Assembly (NCBI GenBank): GCA_013399855.1
Contig: VXAY01006690.1
Location: 1,095,667 to 1,159,666 of the forward strand
DNA: 64,000 nt
Reading direction: 5' to 3'
Source of the DNA: Oxyruncus cristatus
Lineage: Eukaryota > Chordata > Aves > Passeriformes > Cotingidae
Shown here: in pieces, positions 50,003-61,066 of the stretch
Position numbering within the stretch: position 1 is the first letter of the stretch
Layout: each line of letters opens with the position of its first letter
The notes under the pieces: model-generated
The model's input: the letters and a program-made list of their open reading frames with translations, nothing else
What the model was told of the DNA's origin: nothing
The model's database searches: none
Position numbers and translations under genes: made by a program

Positions 50003-51106
50003 TGTCGCAGGTTTATTCTAGACTAATTTTTTCAAACCTTTTACACAATTGCTATAAGATGAGAGAAGTTTTATACAGAAAAAAGAGACTTGATGTGGGG
50101 GAATAATATTAAATTTATTACTAGTAGGATAAAAACTAAAGAATAATATATACAACAATTCTAACTAGGTTTTCTTATGAAGAAAATTTTATGTATTTAC
50201 AAAATTATCCCTCCCCTGCCATATCAGTCCAGGAGGAAAAAAGTCTCTTCTCTACTTTCAGGGTTATAGTTCCTCTAAATCAAATTTGCAGCACTTGAAA
50301 GTTTTCTTCTATTATCTCCGGGGTGACAGCTCCAATTGACCGTAGCTGGAAATCTCTCTCTCTCTNNNNNNNNNNNNNNNNNNNNNNNNNNNNNNNNNNN
50401 NNNNNNNNNNNNNNNNNNNNNNNNNNNNNNNNNNNNNNNNNNNNNNNNNNNNNNNNNNNNNNNNNNNNNNNNNNNNNNNNNNNNNNNNNNNNNNNNNNNN
50501 NNNNNNNNNNNNNNNNNNNNNNNNNNNNNNNNNNNNNNNNNNNNNNNNNNNNNNNNNNNNNNNNNNNNNNNNNNNNNNNNNNNNNNNNNNNNNNNNNNNN
50601 NNNNNNNNNNNNNNNNNNNNNNNNNNNNNNNNNNNNNNNNNNNNNNNNNNNNNNNNNNNNNNNNNNNNNNNNNNNNNNNNNNNNNNNNNNNNNNNNNNNN
50701 NNNNNNNNNNNNNNNNNNNNNNNNNNNNNNNNNNNNNNNNNNNNNNNNNNNNNNNNNNNNNNNNNNNNNNNNNNNNNNNNNNNNNNNNNNNNNNNNNNNN
50801 NNNNNNNNNNNNNNNNNNNNNNNNNNNNNNNNNNNNNNNNNNNNNNNNNNNNNNNNNNNNNNNNNNNNNNNNNNNNNNNCTCTCCTCCTGCCTCCTGCTA
50901 CACTGACCTTGGAGACTACATTGCTCTCTCTTGTTCTCCTCCGCTCTGCTCCAGGCTGGAATTTCTTTGCACAACAGGCTTCTCTTCCATTTTCTTAAAT
51001 ATGTCATTTGCAGAGGCGTTACTAAAACTTGTGATTGGCTTCACTCTGGAAATCTACCTGGAATTAACTATTTTTCAACCCCGGGGGGGCTGGTAAACCC
51101 ACACCA
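50003..51106 (-). mobile_element. Solo LTR of an avian endogenous retrovirus (ERVL-like), inserted in a CR1
   Basis: A 1104-base segment (514 of them Ns) interrupts a CR1. It begins TGTCGCAGG and ends CCACACCA on plus, so it has the TG...CA ends of an LTR, flanked by a perfect 5-bp duplication GTGTG. Five-base duplications are typical of ERVL/class III elements. I read it as minus-oriented because an AATAAA lies at 50114-50119 on that strand, about 110 bases from the element's 3' end; a second AATAAA is at 50012-50017. No gag, pol or env sequence is visible, so it is probably a solo LTR left by recombination. The hidden gap could in principle conceal more. It shares the KCNMA1 orientation, so its poly(A) signal is potentially usable in the host transcript. 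Confidence 0.8.
50366..50879. other. Assembly gap (514 Ns) inside the LTR
   Basis: The left edge ends in a CT dinucleotide run and the right edge starts CTCTCCTCCTGCCTCC, so the missing bases are probably a pyrimidine-rich simple repeat. The non-round gap size suggests an estimated length. Any frame drawn across it is meaningless. Confidence 0.98.
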
Positions 51107-51111
51107 GTGTG
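51107..51111. repeat. Target-site duplication, right copy (GTGTG)
   Basis: Exact copy of 49998-50002, immediately after the LTR terminal CA. Confidence 0.75.
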
Positions 51112-51287
51112 ACAATGGAAAAGGTTGCCCAGAAAAGTTGTGGATGCCCTACCCCTGGAAGCATTCAAGGTTTGACCAGAAGGGCTTCAAACAACCAGGT
51201 CTAATGAAAGATATTCCTGTCCATGGGAGAGGGTTGGAAAGATGAGCTTCCAGGTTTCCTTTGAACCCAAGCCATTCTGTGATTCTA
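51107..51287 (+). mobile_element. CR1 retrotransposon, right part (3' end)
   Basis: Continues the CR1 left part from 50002: GGTTGCCCAGAAAAGTTG, CCTGGAAGCATTCAAGG, the CAACCAGGTCTAATG block and the terminal CCATTCTGTGATTCT. With one copy of the 5-bp duplication removed, the two parts align to CR1 without a break. Confidence 0.93.
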
Positions 51288-51624
51288 AAATTTCATTATT
51301 TTCCATTAATTATAAAATCATAGTGATAAAAAAAAAAAAGCTTTACCATTCCAGTTAGCTACTAAATCCATCCAAGATAAAAGCACTGCAACTGGAGGTA
51401 TAAAACTAGGGGGGGTTATCCTAGTAACTTTAAATAACAGTTATCATCATAACTTTAAATAGTTTTCACTTGTTTGTTGTTTTTTGTTTTTTTGTATTAT
51501 TCTTTGATGACAGTGAATATGGCTTTTTATGGAGAAGTAAGGGTACGTGATAGAATTTACTCCATCTTCTCTATCTGTATCCAGCTAACTGCTGAACGCC
51601 CTGAGTTTCTGTCAGCCTCTGTAG

Positions 51625-52356
51625 AATCTGGGGAATACAGACTGGGGAACAAGAGGCTGGAGAGAAGCCCTGAGGAAAGGAACCAGGGGGTCACGGTCAA
51701 TGGCAAGTTGAATATGAGCCAGCAGTGCCCTGGCAGCCAGGAGGGCCAGCCATGTCCTGGGGGGCATCAGGCAAAGCATCACCAGCTGGAGGAGGAAGGG
51801 GATTGTCCTGCTCTACTCTGCACGGGGGCAGCCTCACCTTGAATTTTGTGTGCAGTTTTGGCCGCCACAATATAAAAAAGATGTTAAGCTACTGGAGAGT
51901 GTCCAAAGGAGGGCAATGAAGACGGTGAAGGGCCTTAAGGGGAAGATGTACAAGGAGCAGCTGAGGGCACTTGGTGTGTTCAGCCTGGAGGAGAGGAGAC
52001 TGAGGGGAGACCTCACTGCAGTTACAACTTCCTCATGAGGGAAAAGAGGGGGAGCAGACACTGATCTCTTCCCTGTGGTGACCAGTGACAGGATCCGAGG
52101 GAACGGCCTGAAGTGGCATCAGGGAAGGTTTAGGTTGGATATCAGGAAAAGATTCTTCACCCAGAGGGTGGTTGGGACTGGTACGGGCTCCGCAGGAAAA
52201 TGGTCACAGCACCAAGCCTGACAGACTTCAAGAAGCATTTGGACAATACTCTCAGGCACACAATGTGATTCTTGGGAATGGTCCTGTGCAGGGCCAGGAG
52301 TTGGCCTTGATGATCTTTGTGGGTCCCTTCAAATTCAGAATATTCTATGATTCTAA
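51625..52356 (+). mobile_element. CR1 retrotransposon 3' fragment, longest in the window
   Basis: About 730 bases covering the end of the CR1 reverse-transcriptase ORF (GGGAATACAGACTGGGG, AGGAACCAGGGGGTC, AATATGAGCCAGCAGTGCCC) and the 3' region (GTTCAGCCTGGAGGAG, GATTCTTCACCCAGAGG, GTCCTGTGCAGGGCCAGG) through to ATTCTATGATTCT. It has frameshifts and is not functional. It begins about 340 bases after the split CR1 and lies in the same orientation, antisense to KCNMA1. Confidence 0.95.
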
Positions 52357-53460
52357 TCAGATTTCTCAGTTTCACCATATTGCATTACTTACAGCAAAGG
52401 ATTTCTGTGGTATGCAATAAATCATATTAATATCTAACACTCACATTAAAAATAAATGAAGTACCCACCTAACAGTTTTCTTTCAATGACCAAAAAAATT
52501 AAAGGTACACCAAAGTATTGTTTGCTAATTTATCTGTCTTCTAGCAGCACCAGATTTTACATAGAACACATGCTTTTTATTATATTTGGGTTTCATTTTA
52601 ACTTAATTCATTAAAATATGAGTAATTTTATTCAAGAAGTATAAGCTGTATTTTAAAATACATATGCACAATTAAAATTGTCTCAACAAAGTACCTTAAA
52701 ATAATATGCTACAGTTAGTGGTCCTGCAGTAATAGAAAGGCACACTAGAACCATAAAATTCTCTCTCTGGTGCTACAAGACCATATGTTTATGACTAGTA
52801 ACAAATTCAATTTAGTCTTTTTAAAAATGGAGCAAGATTTTCACATGAATCCTCTTCTATTTCAATAATCTTGACACTAAAAAATGCTTGGTGAAGTTAT
52901 TATCTGAGCACTTTTTAAAATCCAGTATTTTTGTCCAGAAGCTTTCAAACACTGTGGCCAGATCAATGGTCATATATTTGATGCTCACTCAGTAGTCTCT
53001 TGATCCATGCACAAACTGAAACAAAAGAGTACATTACAAAAGTGCATTGCTTTTCACACAGATTAAAAAAAAAAATTGTTATTACTCTGACACCCAAATA
53101 AAGTGTTTTCAGTATATGAATAGCATTTGCTCTTGTTGACATAGACTGAAAGTATGAGGATTTTACAGTCTTAGTTTCATTTATTCAGTATTTTGAGGCT
53201 GTGAACAAATACAGTCTCTAGCAGACTGATGCAAAGCCCAGAATTTCATCTTTTTTATAACAATTTTAATGGACAAAAGCTCCTGCCTTCAACTCAAGTA
53301 ACTGAAGCTGCTTGCCTGTGATGAAGAATCCAAAGGAGAATCTGAAATACTACTTTCAAGAACACTCTGATATGGTAGAAAACACAAGAATTCAGAAAAT
53401 TTTGCAGATTTCCAAGCTCAGACTATACATGGCAGTTTAGGATCTAGATTGCTGTAAAAC
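52357..53460. other. Intronic stretch without recognised genes
   Basis: AT-rich sequence between the CR1 at 51625-52356 and an LTR fragment. Nothing was recognised. Confidence 0.6.
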
Positions 53461-53640
53461 TGTATTGGGCTTGTGTGACCAGGCTTTGGTAGTGGTGCAG
53501 GGCTACGGAGGTGAATTCTGTGAGAAGCTGCTGGAAGTTTCCCCTCCGTCCAATATCACTGCTGGCAGGGCCAAGCCCATCAGCAATGATGGTAGCACCC
53601 ATGTGAAGGCAATGTCTGGGGAAAGGCAGGAAGCAAAGTA
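53461..53640 (+). mobile_element. Truncated avian ERV LTR fragment
   Basis: Matches the 5' part of an LTR common in bird genomes: TATTGGGCTTGTGTGACCAG, TTTGGTAGTGG, TGTGAGAAGCTGCTGGAAG, AGGGCCAAGCCCATCAGC and ATGATGGTAGCACC. It starts with TG at 53461 and decays by about 53610-53640; the rest of the LTR is absent and no target-site duplication could be found. It is a different family from the LTR at 50003-51106. Confidence 0.7.
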
Positions 53641-56449
53641 TAAACAGAGCTAAACAAGAAGGAATTGGATATGCCCAGTACATACATCAATTCTATTTTC
53701 CTTTAAAATCCCGCACTTGTTAATTTTTTCTCTTTCCAGCATGCACATTTACTTCACACTATTTCTTTCACACCATGTGGACTGACACAGTTGAAAAGTA
53801 GGCCATACAAGTTTTGCATGAACAGTGTACTTCAAAAATTGTTCTGGCATGTTGTTTTAAGAGCCAGGTTGTTCTCTGCTAGTCCTTGTGCAGCAAGATG
53901 TGTTTTAAATCTGAGGCCTATATGTTTCAACATCTTTTTGAAGATCACAAGTGAGCTTGATTGTGTGAAAAATTAATGTTTTAAAAATATACAAACATTT
54001 AAAAAAATATATTACCTTTATGCTTATTTTCATTTTCTTCTACTTGTTGTTTGACTAAAATTCACTTCAACTCCCCCTTCAAGTAATGAACTTGGATTGT
54101 CTTTTTCTTGTACCAAATCAATCTCAGTTTGAACCAACAACTGACACTCATTTATCTTCATTATCCTACTTTTCAGTGTTATGATGACTTCAAGATCTTT
54201 TATGATCAACAGTGTAGCAGCATGCCTTAGTCAGCTTTTTAATGTCACTGCAATAAAGTTTCATAAGCCATGAGCTTGAGAGCTCCTTTAGTTGCAATTT
54301 CATGGACTGTAGTCTATAATACATCCATACGTTTTTTTTTTACATCATATGGAAGCAGCTTGCCAATCATTACCAGTCAATCAAAAGTGAATTTCTAAAT
54401 CAAATTCCTTCCTTTTTTTTTTTTCAGTTAAATTATATTGCATGCTTTCCTTGATTTTTGTATGAGTTTTCACTGAGTTTTGTATGTTTTCTTGGATTTA
54501 TAATTTGGAGAGGCCTGTAAAGCTGAATAATATGACAAAAAATAAATAAAAACCAGATACAGACAAATAGTTTTAAATTTGAATGCTGAATATGATCGAA
54601 GGTAGTGTCAAAATGAGACAGTTGCTCAGACATCTTAGCAGATTAAGCTCTGGTACACTGAGTTTAACTGGTACATACAGCAGAAAACATTTTCTAGCAG
54701 AAAACATTCTACAATACTTATAACACTTGAAAAATACAAGAAATATTTATATTTGTAAGCTAATTTTTCCACTTAGGAATACAGACAGACATATTTTTCG
54801 GCATCATTCAGTTCTGAAAGCTTATTTAACCCATTGTTAAAGCTAAATCTTACAGAAAGAAGATATTGTCCTTTTGCATCCATTGACTGGATAAACTGTG
54901 TTCATCCAATGTTTTTTTCTTAAAGAAATACATATTTGACATAACCAAAGTTATGTAAACTTGTATGTATTTTTCTGTATTATCTGGAGTAAAAAAGAAA
55001 GTCAGAGTGTTACTTCAACCATTTCTAAAATACATTTTTTATTTTCTTCTATTTCAGAAATTATTGTATTCTAATGGACAGATGTTATTTGACGAGTAAG
55101 AAAATTATGTATTGCTTTGTGCAAAATCTAAAATGGAAGCAAATGCAAGTTTAATTGCACCAACTTGTCAGATGTCCCAAAAATAACCCGGCCTGTTATC
55201 TATTTGCATCAGTCCCATTATTCTATGACTACACTGTTCTATTACTTTGTTTCCAGGTGCAGCTGATCATTACTGCTAAGGTATCATCCATCTGAAATAC
55301 ACTTTCTTCTCAAGGGCCTTGCTGATTTGCTAACTAACAACAACTATCTTCCTCAGTGAGTTTCCACTTTGCAAAGGCACTCATTAAAATTCACGGTTTG
55401 AAGTGTTTACTGCTTTGTTCTCAAAGCAAACACTGGAAAGTGCTGTTAGGGAAAGGAAAATAAATAAACCTTCCAAAGAATCCTATGAATAAGTAACAAA
55501 ACAGAAAGTACATTATCAGGTTTGGCTCATTGTTCTTTGCTTCAATATAGTGTCACAGCATAACAAGGCAATTAATGTATAATGCATCAGCAGCAAAAGG
55601 ATCACTTTCCATTGTGTGAGCAAAACCATATCTACATTCTGGCCCAGTACATGCCTTTTTATGAACTCTAAATAGTTGCTACAGGGGCAAAGAGAAACTA
55701 ATTTTGTTTGATTTTGTGATGTTTGGAGTGACATTGAAGTCACAATTCCACTGAGAGATCCAACTTGATCCATATAGTTATACTGAATAGCCAACTGTAT
55801 CCTTTATTCCACTGCAATGCCTCTGTCAGGCAGTATCTAACTTAAGCACACGCTATCAAATACCTTCTAAACCTTTATGAAACTTTAAAAAGCAAAAGCA
55901 TTTACAGAATTTTACCCCATACCAACATAATTCACTTCAGCAACTTTTTTGTCCTGTAAAATTACATCCCACAAACTAGAAAGAGGGGCAGCCTATTCTC
56001 TGTCTCTTTGGTTGGTATTTTTTCTATTAGGTTTCTGTTTGTTTTTTTTTCTAATTGCCTTACACTGACTCATAACTTTTCCACACACATTTTCTTCTTC
56101 ATGAAAGATGTTCTTCAGACTTTTAGGCAACGAAGTTTTGTGCTCCGTGTATATAGATCACTCTAAACAGGAATGCTTGAGCAACTGTTATGCATGACAA
56201 AGGACAGCATGGAGATTCTTACCCGCTTCCCTACTGCCTGTTAACTGGCCATAACTTTTTGTTGGCAAACGCGCTTTTTCTGCCTTTCACAAAAGAGCTT
56301 CTGCACAGGAAATACCTATGTTTTACCCATCCACAGTAACTACTTGGGTAAATATACTTATCTAAACCATGGATCAGTGATTGCATGCGGACAGATACCA
56401 CCATACACTGGACTATGAAGTGGTAAATTTCTGGAAGACACGCGTGACT
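53641..56449. other. Intronic stretch without recognised genes
   Basis: AT-rich intron with a T run at 54413-54424 and a small duplication of AGCAGAAAACATT near 54680-54710. No repeat family was recognised. Confidence 0.6.
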
Positions 56450-56907
56450 AGGATGCCTCACTTGGAGTACTGTGTCCAGTTCTGGGCTCTTCAGTTCAAG
56501 AGAGACATGGCTCCTGGAGCAGGCCCAGCAGAGGGAAAGAAAAACAAGCATCTCTTATGAGGAAAGGCTATGAGAGTTGAGCCTGTTCAGCCTTGAGAAG
56601 AGATGACTGAGAATGGACCTCATCCATGTATATAGGTATCTGAAGTGAGGGTGCCAAGCACTAGGGCAAGAGGTAACGGGCAGAAAGTGATGCACAGGAA
56701 GTTCCACCTGAACATGAGGAAGAACTGCACACCAGAACAGATTGCCAAGAGGCTGTGGAATCTCCCTCTCTGGAGATATTCAAGAATTGTCCTGGATGGA
56801 ATTCTGTACAGTGTGCTCTAGAATAATGCTGCTTCAGCAGGGAGGTTGGACCAGTTGACCCGCTGTGGTTCTTTCCAACCTTATCCATCATGTGATTCTG
56901 TGACTAT
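56450..56907 (+). mobile_element. CR1 retrotransposon 3' fragment with internal deletions
   Basis: The CR1 block order is retained: GGAGTACTGTGTCCAGTTC, TTATGAGGAAAGGCTATGAG, CTCATCCATGTATATAGG, GTGCCAAGCACTAGGGC, GGAAGTTCCACCTGAACATG, TCTCTGGAGATATTCAAG and the terminal TGTGATTCTGTGA. Compared with the family pattern, pieces are missing between the GTGCCAAG and CACTAGG blocks and after the GAAGAACTGC block. It belongs to a different subfamily from the copy at 51625-52356 and is antisense to KCNMA1. Confidence 0.95.
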
Positions 56908-59900
56908 GTCTGCCTTTCTAGTGGTCCACAGGGCTAGAAGAAACCCAGTTAGCCAAGCAGGACCTGGATGCATGGATATAGTGACACAGCTGAAGTAAGG
57001 AAGGAAATCCAGTCTCTTTCAGGTGGATGAGTAATTTAGGGTCCTAACTTAAAGATGTGGAGATGTGCAATAGGTGATGAGAAAAATAAGTGAGTCCAGT
57101 AGTACCTTGCAGGAGAAGAGCATGGATAAGAAAATGAAACATTCCCAGAAGATTCTATTTGATAATCCTTATTTAAAACTATTCTGCAACTCAGCAAGTC
57201 AAATTGCCAAGTCTCCTGCTCTTCAGCCATCATAAGCTATGCTAAAACGACCTTCCCAGATGAACTGCCTCATCATCTGTTACAATGCTTCCCAATAAAA
57301 CTTCCTTGCAGAGAATCTGCAAAATCAATGACAAAAGCAACAGCCCAAGCAAGCAAACAAGCTACAAGTGAATGGAATGACTAATAAATGCGTTAGGAAA
57401 GTGGAATAATAAGTATCTGGGATAGAACATACTAGCGTTTGAGATTTAAATGCAGGTATTCACCCCTAAAACATTTGAACTATTGCAGATGTCTCCATGT
57501 CCTCGGAACAGCATAACCAATCTGTTTATAATGAGCTGTACTGCTTCTAAGGGGGACATATACTTTCATACAGTCTCCTAGTCTTCACAAAACCCTTTGG
57601 GAAGTTTATAACTAATGAAGCCTGGCACTTGGTATGTGCTGTATTGGGTAGAACAGCTCTGAAAATTTTTTCCCCCCAAAATAATTTATTTCTTAGCCTT
57701 AGCAAGAACAAAATAACTTCAGCTATTTCCACACATTTCCTTCCAGTTCCAGTAAACATCCTGCTCTGAAAGATTTTAATCTCTACTGTCTTCAGAGAGA
57801 CAGCAAAGTGCCACTTGAAGTTTTAAACATAACACTGGCAAATAGACATGGTGATAGATACAGAATCCAGTCTCCTACTTAAAGCAGGCAAAATCCATGT
57901 TTTAGCTGTTTTGAGAAATAATACATAACACAGTAACACAATATACATACACAGCATTATTTCCTTCAGGAAAAATTTACCTGGATACCTGGTTTAATTG
58001 ACTATGAAGCAGTTAGGAGGCATTTCAATTTCTCTTACAGTGGATGCTGCACAAGAACTTGATTAAACGAGTTTTTTTTCCTTTCGGTATACAGAGATCC
58101 AGTTGTTTTAAAAGAAAGTGCAAGTAAGTGATAACTGCTTTTATAAAATAAGATCCCAATAAATAATAAAATTAGTAGGACATGTCAAATTTTAGGGCAT
58201 GTCAATAAACTAGACTATACCCAAGGTCAGATCCAAACCGACCTCACATATGCATGACCAGCAGCTCCATGGCAGGAGAATTTTCCAAGAAACTAGATAA
58301 ATAGTCAGGCATCTAATGTTTATTAATGTCCATCTGCACTTTCTATATTCCAGAAGTACCTCATCTGGTTTTGATAGAACTAGCTTTGATACCCCAATAC
58401 TATCTATCAATTATACTTTAAAGAATAGATCTGATTCATTCTGCCTTGAAAATAACATCTGTGCTGTGCTAATGGACATGTAACAGAGATGTACAAGTAA
58501 CATTCTATCAGTGTTATCCAAACTGACTAATGGCAATGTATCTCAGTGGGTTTACAGGGTGAATTAAAAGCAACAACAAGCATTACTCAACTGCTGAGGT
58601 CTGCTACCCATCTTATTAAATACTACTTTATATACCAAATTTCTAATCAAAAGAGAATTACTTGGAAGACAGTGCATGATATTTGAATGAGGATAAGTGT
58701 GCATTGTTGCTTTTTTCAACACAAACATGCATGAAGTTCACACAAAATGCTACTCAGCCTACATGAATATCCTACGTGGACGTTCACTGCAAAGTTGGAC
58801 AGTTTTTTCACCTGAAACATATTTAAAAAGGGAATAACAATAATAATAATATAGTTGTGATAGTGAGAAATAGAATTATTTTAGAAAACTCATGGTGGTA
58901 CAGTGTTTAAGACTTTGTATTGGAATGCCCTGATACATATCCATACCCCTAAGTGCTGCATCGTGAATATGTCTTCAAAAACCTCAGTTTTAATCACACA
59001 CTTGCCTTCAGCATTTCTGATGTATTGAAGAAGAGACTTTCTTTCATCTATAAGTGGAAAAGATGTCTTCCATAAACTCATAAACATATATGCAGGGCTT
59101 CTTGATTGACATTACTTTGACTCCAATCTCTTTCAGTAATTCATTTTACTGCTTCTAGAGGGAGGTGTGGACATTCTGAATCAATGTGTTGTAATGACTT
59201 CCAGAGCAGCAAGAGAACAGTTTTGATTCCAGAGATAATACATTTGATGACATACAGCTTTTAGTCAGACACAGTTTCCTTTATTATTTTCCGATTTTCA
59301 ATCTCATCTATTTAAAAAAAATTTGTTTGTTGAACTAGTCATACCACTGACATGCGACGAAAATTTATCACCTGATACTTGAATTTAAGACATCTTAAAA
59401 AAAATTGATTTTTTTAAAAAAATATGTTGCAAAACATTCCATAGCTCAAAGAAAGACATAGAGTCTGACTACATTGTGATTAACTAAGAAATTAGCTAGC
59501 TAATGGGATTAATAAAGAGATTTACAGCCTTTCACTTAGAAGATAGAAGTTTGACAGTACACAAAGTTATGGGATAAGTGTTGTTCAACACAATATTCTT
59601 AACGAATACACATGCCTCATCTTACCTGCTTACACCATAAATATTACTTTATCCTTTGCTAAAACTTTTGAGAAGCTAAATATGAGGATGGGGACTGAAA
59701 TGTCTCTCTTGACAAGCCTTTCTCTTGTATATCCAGAGAAGTGGACAGTCACATATCCTAAGCTAGGTCCTCAGCTTCCAGTTACTTCAATCAGTATCTA
59801 TCTATGGGTCATAGAAGAACAATTGACGAAAACAAACTTCCAATATACTTAAAAATACTATCTTTTAAATATATTCTAAAGAAAACTGTAAAGTTTATTT

Positions 59901-60734
59901 GTGCCTGCATTTCAAGAAAAGTAAACTTTTGCAGAGTCCTACAGATTGATGAAACCAATTTGAACTTCTAAGCCTTTGCTTTTCACCTTTATTGCTTTAT
60001 CGTTCGTTGAGATTCAGCCAAATAAAAATGTGCTTTCTTAACTGAGGTGAAGCTTGTGTTTTTTATCCCTTTTTAGAGGGGTAGAAGAATCTTTGTAGAA
60101 GTTTTCAATGTGTGCCCCTGTGGACAATACGATGTTGATTCCATGTCCACTTTAATTGGCATCTGTTTCCTTCTTTGTTCATTCTACAAAATCTCCTGTG
60201 TCTTTTTTCCACTCACCCTACTACGTTTTTCACTGATTTTTTTTTTTTTTTTTTTTTTTGCTCTGCCTCCAACCCACACTTCAACTCCTGCCAAGAGAAT
60301 TTTAAGCCATTAATCGCTGTCAGGTTTCCATACTCGCAACATTTAACTGAATTCAACAACTCATTCATCCATATTACAGAAAAATAAACGATGAAAAAAA
60401 ATAGAACAACTACTTCAGAATAGTGGAGTATGCTGGCTTTCTAGAGTTTGATGATTTCACTTGGTACATGAACACACTGAAGGGACAAACATCTTTTTTT
60501 CAGGATTGAAATTCTCATCTAATCACGACCCATTTTTTTCTGTAGTGTTTTAGACATTCACATTAAGAGAATCAGAATACATAAAAGAAGAATACAAGAG
60601 CGAGTAGGTACTTATTGCATTGTGCTTACTTTTCAAACACTAAAGTATTGTTTGAAATGCAGAATTTCACTGGAAAACTGCATATCATCCTAACATGTTC
60701 ATTGCCAGTACTTAAGAATAAGATTTCCCTAAGA
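56908..60734. other. Intronic stretch without recognised genes
   Basis: AT-rich intron with a short AAT trinucleotide run near 58837-58852 and a 23-base T run at 60237-60259. No repeat family was recognised. Confidence 0.6.
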
Positions 60735-60845
60735 TGTCAGTGCAACACTGGAACAGCTCTCCCAGAAAGATAATGGAATCTCTGTCCTTGAGGGCTTTCA
60801 AGACTCAATTAAATAAAACCACAGCTGATCTAATCTCTTTGGTGG
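60735..60845 (+). mobile_element. Degenerate CR1 internal fragment
   Basis: Resembles the CR1 block CACTGGAACAGGCT...GTGGAGTCTCCATCCTTGGAG: here AACACTGGAACAGCTCTCCC, then ATGGAATCTCTGTCCTTGAG and GGCTTTCAAGACTCAA. No 3' terminus is present. The match is diverged. Confidence 0.65.
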
Positions 60846-60951
60846 TTCACCACTGTAAGGATTCATTCTGCAAAAGCTTCACAAAGTTCTCTCATCTACA
60901 CTTCAAAATAATCTGTTGTGGAGGCCCTAACTGAAGAGGTATGAACAGCTC

Positions 60952-61066
60952 ACAATCACAGAACATGCTGAGTTGGAAGGGACCCATTAAGACCATCAAG
61001 TCCAGCTCCTGGTCCTGTACAGAACACACCAAGATTCACACCATATGCCTGAAAGCCTTGTCCAAG
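60952..61066 (-). mobile_element. CR1 3'-end fragment (minus strand)
   Basis: On plus it reads as a reversed CR1 tail: AATCACAGAACATGCTGAG, TTGGAAGGGACCCATTAAG, CATCAAGTCCAGCTCCTGG and CACACCATATGCCTGAAAGC. Same 3' UTR type as the copies at 6511-6986 and 18102-18192 but inverted, so in sense orientation to KCNMA1. Confidence 0.92.

Noticed and set aside
50312..51096. Long open frames crossing the assembly gap
   Set aside because: They are open only because Ns cannot encode stops; the flanking residues belong to LTR sequence.
51474..52061. Open frames in the 51.5-52.1 kb region
   Set aside because: Most of the region is CR1 sequence (51625-52356). The frames are fragments or reverse shadows of the decayed CR1 ORF, not host genes.
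60735..61066. Opposed CR1 pieces considered as one hairpin-forming inverted repeat
   Set aside because: The plus piece is an internal CR1 block and the minus piece is the 3' UTR, so they are not complementary copies of the same segment.
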